Under the pieces are notes generated by a model. It did no database searches. It was not told the DNA's origin and worked only from the letters and a program-made list of their open reading frames with translations. The position numbers were made by a program, and so were the translations under genes. This document shows positions 7,255 through 13,327 of a stretch of DNA of 16,584 nucleotides, one piece after another. Each line of letters begins with the position of its first letter. Position 1 is the stretch's first letter. The DNA is from JBBDYH01 sp040901795. Its GTDB lineage: Bacteria; Planctomycetota; Planctomycetia; Pirellulales; JALHPA01. Location of the stretch: contig JBBDYH010000129.1 of NCBI GenBank assembly GCA_040901795.1, positions 1 through 16,584 on the forward strand, read 5' to 3'.

Positions 7255-8311
7255 CAGCTTGCTCGCCGTGGCGTGTCCTTTCTCCTTCGTCTCGCGTGCC
7301 ACGGCGGCGCTCTTCTTCACGCTTGCCATGGCAGGGTGCGCCTTAACGCCGCCCGCGGACATCATGCTGCCTGAGTCTTCCGAGCCGTCTGTGCCGGTGG
7401 CGCGCGAATTGGAAAAAGTGTCGCTGCCGCGCTATGTGATCGAACCGCCGGACATTTTGTTGATCGATGCCTTGCGTGTGATCCCGAAGGACCCGTTCCG
7501 GATTGAGCCGCTGGACGTTCTTTATATCGAAGTGGAGGGGGCCTATGAGGAGTCCCCCATCCGCGGTCCTTACGCAGTAGAGCCCGGAGGCGCCATCGAT
7601 CTGGGCTCGCTGTATGGCAAAGTCGACGTGGTGGGGCTTTCGCTCGACGAGGCCACGGACGCCGTGACCAGACACTTGGAGCGGCTGTTGAGAGCCCCCC
7701 AGGTTTCGCTCACCCTCTATCAATCGGCTGGCATCCAGCAGATCAGCGGGCAACACCTGGTGGCGATGGATGGCACCATCAATCTCGGCGTTTACGGCAG
7801 CGTCTATGTCACCGGCATGACGATTCCGCAAGCCACGGAAGCAATTCGAGAGCACCTCAAGCAGTTCGTCGAAGACACGCTGATCTCGGTCGATGTGCTG
7901 GTCTACAACAGCAAGGTCTACTACATCGTCACGCAGGGCGCCGGATTGGGGGACAACATGGTCAGATTCCACATCACAGGCAACGAAACCGTGCTCGACG
8001 CCGTTGCCCAGATCCAAGGTCTGTCGCGCGTTTCGAGCAAGAACATCTGGATCGCCCGACCGTCGCCCGAAACCGGTTGTTTCCAGATCTTGCCGGTCAA
8101 GTGGGAAGATGTAGTCCGCGGCGGCAAGGCCGGGACCAACTATCAGATCTTGCCGGGCGATCGCGTGTTTATCCAGCAAGACCACATGATTGCGGCCGAT
8201 GCGATGCTCGCCCGCGTCAGCGCGCCCTTTGAGCGGATCCTTGGAATCTCACTGCTTGGCTCCAATACTATCCAGACCATCCAACGTTTCCCTGGCGGAT
8301 TTGCCCAATGA
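7169..8311 (+). CDS. Wza-like outer-membrane polysaccharide export lipoprotein
   Basis: The product is a polysaccharide biosynthesis/export protein expected to form the outer-membrane exit channel for the polymer handled by the Wzc-like kinase. A lipobox LAMAGC ends at Cys57, following a hydrophobic stretch (about 45-55). Two Poly_export-like halves follow: IEPPDILLID at 91-100 is echoed by IEPLDVLYIE at 112-121, and the segment at 141-171 (GAIDLGSLYG..., LSLDEATDAVTRHL) is echoed at 202-231 (GTINLGVYGS..., MTIPQATEAIREHL). A soluble SLBB-like region runs to about 340. The ATG at 7169 puts about 28 repeat-encoded residues before the signal peptide. TTG at 7226 or 7259 and GTG at 7229 or 7268 are alternative in-frame starts, and none has a clear Shine-Dalgarno. 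The gene is divergent from the exosortase set. Function is confident; the start is not. Confidence 0.88.
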   Translation: MSNETRRTNDELSVPGTPYLVLSPASFVRSLLAVACPFSFVSRATAALFFTLAMAGCALTPPADIMLPESSEPSVPVARELEKVSLPRYVIEPPDILLIDALRVIPKDPFRIEPLDVLYIEVEGAYEESPIRGPYAVEPGGAIDLGSLYGKVDVVGLSLDEATDAVTRHLERLLRAPQVSLTLYQSAGIQQISGQHLVAMDGTINLGVYGSVYVTGMTIPQATEAIREHLKQFVEDTLISVDVLVYNSKVYYIVTQGAGLGDNMVRFHITGNETVLDAVAQIQGLSRVSSKNIWIARPSPETGCFQILPVKWEDVVRGGKAGTNYQILPGDRVFIQQDHMIAADAMLARVSAPFERILGISLLGSNTIQTIQRFPGGFAQ

Positions 8312-8315
8312 ATGA

Positions 8316-8343
8316 TTGCCAGCGGGAGCGAGTTGGTTAGAAT
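8316..8343 (+). promoter_or_regulatory. Sigma70-type promoter for the small secreted protein gene
   Basis: TTGCCA (8316-8321, five of six to TTGACA), a 16-base spacer and TAGAAT (8338-8343, five of six to TATAAT) lie just after the stop of the export gene. Transcription would start near 8350, so the palindromic element at 8353-8405 would form the 5' leader of the small gene. Sequence match only. Confidence 0.5.
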
Positions 8344-8352
8344 TTACAGCAC

Positions 8353-8405
8353 GTAGCCGAACTCGCCAGAGTTCGGGGTGCCTGAATTCCGGCGAATTCA
8401 GCTAC
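8353..8405. repeat. GTAGC...GCTAC twin-hairpin element
   Basis: Terminal inverted repeats GTAGC (8353-8357) and GCTAC (8401-8405) enclose two perfect 8-bp hairpins: CCGAACTC/GAGTTCGG (8357-8376, loop GCCA) and CTGAATTC/GAATTCAG (8382-8401, loop CGGC). The stems differ in sequence but share layout with each other and with the cluster at 2216-2298. The element ends 8 bases before the Shine-Dalgarno of the small secreted protein gene. Confidence 0.88.
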
Positions 8406-8428
8406 CGTCTTTTGGAGGAATGAACGAC

Positions 8429-8785
8429 ATGAAAATGTTCTTCGCACTCGCAACGTTCACTGCCGCGGGACTGGTGTCTGCAGTGGCCCAAGCTCAGCAG
8501 TTGCCATTCAGCAACGTGGCGCCAACCCGTCCGGCAGTGAGCCCGTATTTGAGCCTTCTGACGCCGAACGCGCCTGGAGTGTCGAACTACCATACGTTGG
8601 TACGGCCCCAGTTTCAGCAGCGTGAAGATCAGCTCCGTCAGCAAGCGCAGATCAGGCAGATTCAACGCCAGGTGGAGCGCGGCCAGCCAGGCGGCGTGCC
8701 GATCCGTGGCTCACAGGAGATTCGCGCCACCGGGCACGAAACCGGCTTCATGAACTACTTGCACTATTACCCGGTCCGCAGGTAG
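8429..8785 (+). CDS. Small secreted protein of unrecognised family
   Basis: The 118-residue product begins with a clear signal peptide (MKMFFALATFTAAGLVSAVA, cleavage probably after AQA near residue 22). The mature part has TRPAVSPYLSLL at 33-44, NYHTLVRPQF at 53-62, a Gln/Arg-rich helix (about 62-86) and the C-terminal block TGHETGFMNYLHYY at 101-114. I chose ATG 8429 because GGAGG (8414-8418) lies 10 bases upstream and the signal peptide starts there. ATG 8420 is too close to that site, and the GTG at 8378 would read through the palindromic repeat. The promoter at 8316-8343 could drive it alone. From memory, proteins with this Arg-Pro...SPYL...NY...RP layout and an aromatic C-terminus recur in planctomycetes. 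I know of no assigned function, and none is proposed. Confidence 0.8.
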   Translation: MKMFFALATFTAAGLVSAVAQAQQLPFSNVAPTRPAVSPYLSLLTPNAPGVSNYHTLVRPQFQQREDQLRQQAQIRQIQRQVERGQPGGVPIRGSQEIRATGHETGFMNYLHYYPVRR

Positions 8786-8803
8786 TTGCCTCGCTCGGCT
8801 CAC

Positions 8804-8869
8804 AATCAGCCGGCACGCGCTAGCGTCCGGTTCGCGCCAAACCATGGGCTAGCGCCCCTGCGGCTGATT
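8804..8869. repeat. Inverted repeat with CTAGCG core
   Basis: The left arm (AATCAGCCGGCACGCGCTAGCG, from 8804) and the right arm (GGCTAGCGCCCCTGCGGCTGATT, to 8869) are imperfect inverted copies around a centre of about 20 bases. It is the first of two repeats in the 384-bp gap 8786-9169 between the small secreted gene and ffh. No gene is visible in that gap. Confidence 0.75.
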
Positions 8870-8957
8870 CATTTCCCCGGCGCCGTTCAATTCTGCCACG
8901 CCGCAATTCTAGCGCGGCTGCTGGGAATCACCCCCCCGCAAAAACGCCTTCACCCGA

Positions 8958-8987
8958 TTGCGGAAGCGGCCGCAAACCGGCTAGAAT
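8958..8987 (+). promoter_or_regulatory. Candidate promoter for the ffh-rpsP-trmD-rplS block
   Basis: TTGCGG (8958-8963), an 18-base spacer and TAGAAT (8982-8987) form a moderate sigma70-type match about 185 bases before the ffh ATG. The same TAGAAT -10 hexamer occurs in the candidate at 8338. The 9046-9085 repeat would fall in the leader. Support is by sequence only. Confidence 0.38.
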
Positions 8988-9045
8988 ACTGGTTTTCGGC
9001 TACTTGATGGCTGGCAGGCTGAATTTCTGCGCGCCGGTTCTGTAG

Positions 9046-9085
9046 GGAACGCCCGAAGCTTGCCCGCCGTAGCGGGTGGCGTTCC
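9046..9085. repeat. Nested hairpin repeat upstream of ffh
   Basis: GGAACGCC (9046-9053) pairs with GGCGTTCC (9078-9085). Inside it, CCCGC (9063-9067) pairs with GCGGG (9072-9076). It lies in the probable ffh leader, about 85 bases before the start codon. Confidence 0.72.
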
Positions 9086-9169
9086 GGAATCGCCAAGCGG
9101 CATTGCCAGACCAAACGCGCCCATCGGAACGGCACCGCCACTGCGGATCGTTCCCGACCAATAGTTTCC

Positions 9170-10645
9170 ATGTTCGAATCGATTCAAGAAGGCTTGTCGT
9201 CCGCGCTCCGCTCGTTGAGCGGCAAAGGGAAGCTTACGGAATCGAACATGCGCGACGGGCTGCGCACGATCGAGCAGGCGCTGCTCGAAGCCGACGTCAG
9301 CTACACGGTCGCGCGCGATTTCATGGCCCGCGTCAGCGACGAGGCCGTCGGCGAGCAGGTGCTGCGGTCGCTCAACCCCACGCAGCAAGTGGTTGGCATC
9401 GTCCACCGCGAGCTCATCAACCTGATGGGCCCGGTCGATCACTCGCTGCATCTCAAACCGGACACGACGGTGTTGATGCTCTGCGGTTTGCAGGGATCGG
9501 GCAAGACGACCACTTGCGGCAAGCTCGGGCGGATGATCAAGGAGCGCGGCCGCACGGTGATGCTGGTCGCCGCCGACTTGCAGCGTCCGGCGGCGATCGA
9601 GCAGTTGCACGTCATCGGTGACCAGCTTGGCATCGCGGTCTACAGCGAGCCGGGGGCCACCGACCCCGTCGCGGTCTGTCAAAACGCCGTACGGAAAGCG
9701 CGCGGCGAAAACATCGGCGTGGTGATCCTCGACACGGCCGGCCGCCTGCACATTGACGAAGAGCTGATGCAGCAGCTCCAGCGCGTCGATCAACGGATCG
9801 AGCCGCAGCAGGTCTACCTGGTCGTCGACGCCATGACCGGCCAGGACGCGGTGAACAGCGCCAAGGTGTTTAACGACCGGCTGGAGCTCGATGGCGTGAT
9901 CATGACCAAGCTCGACGGCGACGCCCGCGGCGGAGCGGCGCTATCGGTCAAGCACGTCACCGGCGTGCCGATCAAGTTCATCGGTACCGGCGAGCACCTC
10001 GACGCACTCGAAGAGTTTCATCCCGACCGCATGGCCGGCCGCATTCTCGGAATGGGCGACATCCTCACGCTTGTCGAACAAGCGCAGCAGAAGTTCGACC
10101 AGGACGAGATGCGGGTGCAAGAAGAACGGATGCGGAAAGGGGAGTTCACGCTCGACGATTTCAAGAAGCAGCTCCGGATGGTGAAGCGGTTGGGTCCGAT
10201 CGGCAAAGTCTTGGGGCTGATTCCCGGCATGGGCCAAATCAAGGAGATGCTGGCCAACGAAGACCTCGAAGGCAACATGACGCGGCTGTTTGGGATCATC
10301 GATAGCATGACCGCCGACGAGCGCCGCAACCCCAACAAGATTGTCGATCAGAGCCGGCGGCGGCGGATCGCCGCGGGCGCCGGCGTCGAGCCGCACGAAG
10401 TGAACGAGCTCGTCAAGCAGTTCGACGGCATGAAGTCAATTATGACCAGCATGGCGGGCAAGGGAATGGGCGACCGCATGAAGATGGTCCGCGAGCTGCA
10501 GCGCGGCGCCATGAGTAATCCGGCCGGCCAACTCGCCAAGGCGAAAGCCGGCACCGGAAAGCGGCTCACCGCCGAAGAAAGGCGGAAGATCAAAAAACAG
10601 CGGGACAAGGAGATGCGGCGGAAGAACCGGGAGAAGCGGCGGTAG
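9170..10645 (+). CDS. ffh: Signal recognition particle protein Ffh (SRP54)
   Basis: Ffh binds signal sequences of nascent membrane and secreted proteins together with SRP RNA and delivers ribosomes to FtsY by GTP-dependent docking. The 491-residue length is slightly above the usual 450. The N domain covers about 1-95. The G domain has GLQGSGKTT at 106-114, AADLQRPAA at 134-142, DTAGR at 189-193, TKLDGDARGGAAL at 246-258 and the GTG closing loop at 272-274. The Met-rich M domain carries the RNA-binding SRRRRIAAGAG at 395-405 (Ala in place of the more usual Ser in GSG). The C-terminus is very basic. The ATG at 9170 has no clear Shine-Dalgarno. It heads the block ffh - rpsP - trmD - rplS, an arrangement common in bacteria. 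No SRP RNA gene is seen nearby. Confidence 0.97.
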   Translation: MFESIQEGLSSALRSLSGKGKLTESNMRDGLRTIEQALLEADVSYTVARDFMARVSDEAVGEQVLRSLNPTQQVVGIVHRELINLMGPVDHSLHLKPDTTVLMLCGLQGSGKTTTCGKLGRMIKERGRTVMLVAADLQRPAAIEQLHVIGDQLGIAVYSEPGATDPVAVCQNAVRKARGENIGVVILDTAGRLHIDEELMQQLQRVDQRIEPQQVYLVVDAMTGQDAVNSAKVFNDRLELDGVIMTKLDGDARGGAALSVKHVTGVPIKFIGTGEHLDALEEFHPDRMAGRILGMGDILTLVEQAQQKFDQDEMRVQEERMRKGEFTLDDFKKQLRMVKRLGPIGKVLGLIPGMGQIKEMLANEDLEGNMTRLFGIIDSMTADERRNPNKIVDQSRRRRIAAGAGVEPHEVNELVKQFDGMKSIMTSMAGKGMGDRMKMVRELQRGAMSNPAGQLAKAKAGTGKRLTAEERRKIKKQRDKEMRRKNREKRR

Positions 10646-10648
10646 GGA

Positions 10649-10729
10649 AATGACCAATGACCAAATCCCAATGACCAATAAGGTGCGATCGGAATAGTTT
10701 GGTCATTGGTTCATTGGTCATTGGTCATT
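10649..10729. repeat. Inverted heptamer repeat (AATGACC / GGTCATT) between ffh and rpsP
   Basis: The left arm 10649-10679 is built of 7-bp units (AATGACC, AATGACC, AAATCCC, AATGACC). The right arm 10699-10729 is the near-perfect reverse complement (GGTCATT units, one expanded to GGTTCATT). The arms of about 30 bp enclose a 19-base centre. In RNA this would form a long AU-rich stem 31 bases ahead of the rpsP start. It begins 4 bases after the ffh stop. Confidence 0.9.
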
Positions 10730-10760
10730 CAGACTCATTTACTCAATAACGGAGAATCCA

Positions 10761-11288
10761 GTGTCAGTCGTGATTCGCATGAAAAAGATGGGCCGGAAGC
10801 ATCGGCAGTTCTTTCGGATTTGTGCCACCGATCCGCGCCATCCGCGCGACGGCCGCGTGATCGAGGAGTTGGGCACGTACGACCCGCACATTCCAGAGAC
10901 CGATGCCCGCGCGACCTTCAACACGGAGCGGTTGCAGTACTGGCTCGGCGTAGGGGCCAAGCCGTCGGAGAACGTGGCCGTGTTGATCAAAAAATACGGT
11001 CCCGCAGGGACGCATACGCAGGCGCAAACGACGGCCCGCGAGAAGTTGTCAGCGCCCAAGACAATCCCCGATCCGGGCGCCCCCAAGTACGTGCCTACGA
11101 CCAAGGAGCAAGCGGCTGCGGCGCAAACCGAAGGCCATCCAGCGGCCGGCGCCGAGGAGACCGAAACCGTGGTGCCAAAGTCTCGGGAGCCCGAGGAACA
11201 GGCCGAGGCGGCCGCCGAAGCGGCTGCGGCCAAGGCTGAAAAACATGAGATGCAGGAGCCGAATCAGTCGGCTAGCGAGATTGCCTAG
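10761..11288 (+). CDS. rpsP: 30S ribosomal protein bS16 with long C-terminal extension
   Basis: bS16 is a 30S assembly protein. The core is residues 1 to about 82, with VIRMKKMGRKHRQFFRI at 4-20, PRDGRVIEELGTYDP at 28-42 and KPSENVAVLIKKYG at 67-80, all typical. The full product is 175 residues, about twice the common length of 80-90. The tail (83-175) is Pro/Ala/Glu-rich and low in complexity (AEAAAEAAAAKAEK). The start is GTG at 10761 with GGAGA at 10751-10755; an internal ATG at codon 7 would remove conserved residues. Downstream is trmD, 72 bp away. rimM, which often lies between these two genes, is absent. The gap is a two-hairpin repeat. Confidence 0.95.
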   Translation: MSVVIRMKKMGRKHRQFFRICATDPRHPRDGRVIEELGTYDPHIPETDARATFNTERLQYWLGVGAKPSENVAVLIKKYGPAGTHTQAQTTAREKLSAPKTIPDPGAPKYVPTTKEQAAAAQTEGHPAAGAEETETVVPKSREPEEQAEAAAEAAAAKAEKHEMQEPNQSASEIA

Positions 11289-11295
11289 TCACTCT

Positions 11296-11345
11296 CGTTC
11301 CCAGGCTCCGCCTGGGAACGCACTGCCGGCAGGCTCCGCCTGCCG
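11296..11345. repeat. Two-hairpin repeat (CGTTCCCAGGC family) between rpsP and trmD
   Basis: CGTTCCCAGGC (11296-11306) pairs with GCCTGGGAACG (11310-11320) across TCC. CGGCAGGC (11327-11334) pairs with GCCTGCCG (11338-11345) across TCC. This is the left half of the four-hairpin element at 3023-3162. The outermost pair of the first stem is C-G here but G-C at 3023/3047. It ends 15 bases before the trmD start and begins 7 bases after the rpsP stop. Confidence 0.92.
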
Positions 11346-11360
11346 ATACGGTTATGACTT

Positions 11361-12047
11361 ATGCGGTTCGATGTGCTGACTTTGTTCCCAGAGATTTTTT
11401 CCGGCTACTCAAGTCAGAGCCTGTTGAAGCTCGCGATTGAACGCGGGCTGGTGCAGGTGAATTTGTACGACATTCGCGATTGGGCCGGCGGGCGGCATCG
11501 CGTGGTGGACGATCGACCGTTCGGCGGCGGGCCGGGAATGATCCTTAAGCCTGAGCCGGTGGTCGAATGCGTCGAGGCGGTGCAGGGACTTGAGCCTGGG
11601 CACTTGATCATGCTCACGCCTCAAGGCCGGCGGCTCACGCAGCCGATCGTGGAGGAATTGGCCGGGCATAAGCGGCTGGTGCTCTTGTGCGGCAGATATG
11701 AGGGTTTCGACGACCGAGTGCGGCAAATCCTGCAACCGGACGAAATCTCGATCGGAGACTACGTCCTGGGCGGGGGCGAAGTCGCGGCGATGGTGATCAT
11801 CGACGCGGTGGTTCGACTCGTTCCGGATGTATTAGGAGACGAACAAAGCCCCTGGGACGATTCGTTCTCTGGGGGCGATCGACTGCTGGAAGGGCCACAG
11901 TACACGCGGCCACGGGAGTACCGCGGCTTAACGGTGCCTGAAGTGCTCCTCGGCGGGAACCACGAAGAGATCGCCCGCTGGCGGCGGGAAGAGAGTCTGC
12001 GGAGAACGCGCGAACGCCGTGCGGATTTGTTTGAGAAGCGCGAATGA
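11361..12047 (+). CDS. trmD: tRNA (guanine-N1-)-methyltransferase TrmD
   Basis: TrmD methylates G37 of tRNAs next to the anticodon with S-adenosylmethionine, preventing +1 frameshifts. The product is 228 residues, with the SPOUT trefoil-knot signatures: MRFDVLTLFPE at 1-11, DRPFGGGPGM at 51-60, LCGRYEGFDDRV at 109-120, SIGDYVLGGGE at 130-140 (a Gly where Thr or Ser is common in VLTGGE) and LLEGPQYTRP at 175-184. The C-terminal domain contains GGNHEEIARWRREESLRRT. The ATG at 11361 has no obvious Shine-Dalgarno, since the repeat occupies the upstream sequence. It is part of the ffh - rpsP - trmD - rplS block. Confidence 0.97.
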   Translation: MRFDVLTLFPEIFSGYSSQSLLKLAIERGLVQVNLYDIRDWAGGRHRVVDDRPFGGGPGMILKPEPVVECVEAVQGLEPGHLIMLTPQGRRLTQPIVEELAGHKRLVLLCGRYEGFDDRVRQILQPDEISIGDYVLGGGEVAAMVIIDAVVRLVPDVLGDEQSPWDDSFSGGDRLLEGPQYTRPREYRGLTVPEVLLGGNHEEIARWRREESLRRTRERRADLFEKRE

Positions 12048-12092
12048 CGACGCACGATTAATCATTGAAATTACCAAATAGCCGTGACCAAA

Positions 12093-12170
12093 GGTGTCTT
12101 GTGTCTGGTGGTCTTGTACTTGCAGGCAAACAGACATAAGACACCAGACCACCAGACCACCAGTCACCAG
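12093..12170. repeat. Inverted repeat with two overlapping stems in the rplS leader
   Basis: Stem 1 is GGTGTCTTGTGTCTG (12093-12107) with CAGACATAAGACACC (12131-12145), 15 pairs including one G-T. Stem 2 is GTCTGGTGGTCT (12103-12114) with AGACCACCAGAC (12146-12157), 12 perfect pairs. The two share 12103-12107, so they cannot both form fully. Tandem CCAGACCA units follow to about 12170. The region ends some 20 bases before the rplS start. It may be only a repeat family, or it may have a leader-RNA effect. Confidence 0.78.
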
Positions 12171-12191
12171 ACTACTTGAAAGGTAACGCAT

Positions 12192-12626
12192 ATGAGCCAG
12201 CAAATTATCGCTCTCGTCGAGAAGAGCAGTTTGAAACCGCAAGTCCCCCAATTTGCCGTCGGAGACGAGGTGGACGTACACACGCGGATTCTGGAAGGCG
12301 AAAAGGAGCGGATCCAGATCTTCAATGGCACCGTGATCGCCAGGAGCGGCACGGGGAGCCGCGAAATGTTCACGGTTCGCCGGATTGTCGCCGGCGAGGG
12401 AGTGGAACGAAAGTTCCCGGTCCACAGTCCCAAGATCGCCAACATCCTCGTCAAGCGGTCGAGCGTTGTTCGCCGCGCGAAGCTCTACTTCTTGCGAGAC
12501 CGCGTGGGCAAGGCGGTGAAGCTCCGCGAGCGTCGCAATGACGACGCGCAATCGGCAGCCGCGCAAGCCAAACGGAAGACGGCCAAGAAGGCCAAGGCCA
12601 AACCCAAGGTCGTGGCAGCGACGTAA
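12192..12626 (+). CDS. rplS: 50S ribosomal protein bL19
   Basis: bL19 sits at the 30S-50S interface. The 144-residue product has the family core: FAVGDEVDVHTRILEGEKER at about 21-40, IQIFNGTVIAR, GSREMFTVRRI, GVERKFPVHSP and VKRSSVVRRAKLYFLRDR, up to about residue 115. After that comes a basic Ala/Lys tail (AKRKTAKKAKAKPK) that makes it about 25 residues longer than usual. The ATG at 12192 has GAAAGGT about 8 bases upstream. It is followed within 5 bases by a palindromic element containing a hairpin plus T-tract, probably the end of the ribosomal transcript. Confidence 0.97.
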   Translation: MSQQIIALVEKSSLKPQVPQFAVGDEVDVHTRILEGEKERIQIFNGTVIARSGTGSREMFTVRRIVAGEGVERKFPVHSPKIANILVKRSSVVRRAKLYFLRDRVGKAVKLRERRNDDAQSAAAQAKRKTAKKAKAKPKVVAAT

Positions 12627-12630
12627 CACG

Positions 12631-12748
12631 TTTGGAGTACGGCGACTCGTCGCCGTTTTCCTTTTCAAACAGGTTGGCAAAGGGTTAGCTTGTGGGCGCC
12701 TCCAATCCCCGGCAAATCCAAAGCGATGACGAGTCATCGCACTCCAAA
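12631..12748. repeat. TTTGGAGT-type element, copy A
   Basis: This 118-bp element has near-perfect terminal inverted repeats (TTTGGAGTACG at left, CGCACTCCAAA at right), a left hairpin GGCGACTCGTCGCC and a right hairpin GCGATGAC/GTCATCGC (12723-12740). The centre is variable. Copy B is at 14028-14144. The element starts 5 bases after the rplS stop and covers the YraN start codon, so it is the entire junction. It is small and codes for no transposase, so it is MITE-like or a structured repeat. Confidence 0.87.
12640..12660 (+). terminator. Probable intrinsic terminator after rplS, within element copy A
   Basis: CGGCGA (12640-12645) and TCGCCG (12650-12655) form a 6-bp GC-rich stem with a CTCG loop, followed by TTTTCCTTTTC. 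The position, 14 bases after the rplS stop, suits the end of the ffh-rpsP-trmD-rplS transcript. Copy B has the same hairpin plus T-tract on the plus strand, where it does not follow a plus-strand gene. Confidence 0.5.
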
Positions 12749-13168
12749 GTTGTCGCCGCTCCTGAAAAGCGGCTCTTTACTCGCCTGAAATCGCGGATCT
12801 TACCGCACGAGTCCCTCGGCCGGCGGGGCGAGCGGGCGGCCGTCAAGTTTCTCAAGCGGCTGCGCTACAAGATCCTGCATCGCGGTTACCGCATTCTGGG
12901 CGGCGAGCTCGACATTGTCGCGGTGGACGGCCGCACCGTGGTGTTCGTCGAGGTGAAGACCCGCACCTCGCACGATGCGGGACATCCGGCCGAGGCGGTC
13001 GATCCGCACAAGCAGAAGCAGCTTACGCATCTCGCGCTCGCTTACTTGCGGCGCTATCAATTGCTGGACTGTCGAGCACGGTTTGACGTCCTGGCGATCA
13101 CCTGGCCCAATGGCCAGAAGCGGCCGACGATCGAGCACATCAAGGACGCATTTGAGGCGACGCGGTAA
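12692..13168 (+). CDS. YraN/UPF0102-family protein (putative endonuclease fold)
   Basis: The 158-residue product has a UPF0102 core from about residue 42: LGRRGERAAVKFLKRLRYKI, then GGELDIVAVDG at 70-80 and VVFVEVKTR at 83-91. GELD...VEVK is the catalytic-type arrangement of the PD-(D/E)XK nuclease fold. The family has no firmly assigned role; competence or DNA-processing roles have been suggested. GTG at 12692 is the only ATG, GTG or TTG codon in frame upstream of the core, because TAG at 12686 closes the frame. That GTG and the first 19 codons lie inside palindromic element copy A, so the N-terminus (about residues 1-41) has no family counterpart. The gene converges on rph across tandem 71-bp units. 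Confidence 0.85.
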   Translation: MGASNPRQIQSDDESSHSKVVAAPEKRLFTRLKSRILPHESLGRRGERAAVKFLKRLRYKILHRGYRILGGELDIVAVDGRTVVFVEVKTRTSHDAGHPAEAVDPHKQKQLTHLALAYLRRYQLLDCRARFDVLAITWPNGQKRPTIEHIKDAFEATR

Positions 13169-13170
13169 AC

Positions 13171-13327
13171 GGCCAGCGGTCGCCCTGTGCCACTGCTCGC
13201 CGCGAGCAGTGTGCCAATCGAGGGTCTATATCGAGTAAAATGGCCATCGATCGCCCTGTGCCACTGCTCGCCGCGAGCAGTGTGCCAATTGAGTCTCTAT
13301 ATCGACTAAAACGACCAGCGGTCGCCC
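13171..13327. repeat. Tandem 71-bp units between yraN and rph, copying the rph 3' end
   Basis: Unit 1 (13171-13241) and unit 2 (13242-13312) are both exactly 71 bp and differ at about seven positions. A third, partial unit of about 15 bp begins at 13313, inside the rph coding end. Each full unit has the perfect hairpin CACTGCTCG/CGAGCAGTG with a CCG loop (13191-13211 and 13262-13282). Read on the minus strand, the unit starts encode GDRWPF twice, and the third is the actual rph C-terminus GDRWSF. With convergent genes on either side, the hairpins could end transcription from both, but no T-tract is present. Confidence 0.88.

Noticed and set aside
8378..8428. Upstream GTG start for the small secreted protein
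   Set aside because: It would translate through the palindromic repeat and hide the signal peptide; ATG 8429 has a Shine-Dalgarno at suitable distance.
12631..12748. Element A as an insertion sequence
   Set aside because: It has terminal inverted repeats but codes for nothing and shows no clear target-site duplication; it is listed as a short repeat.
13171..13312. 71-bp direct repeats as a small CRISPR array
   Set aside because: The units are contiguous with no unique spacers, and no cas gene is present.
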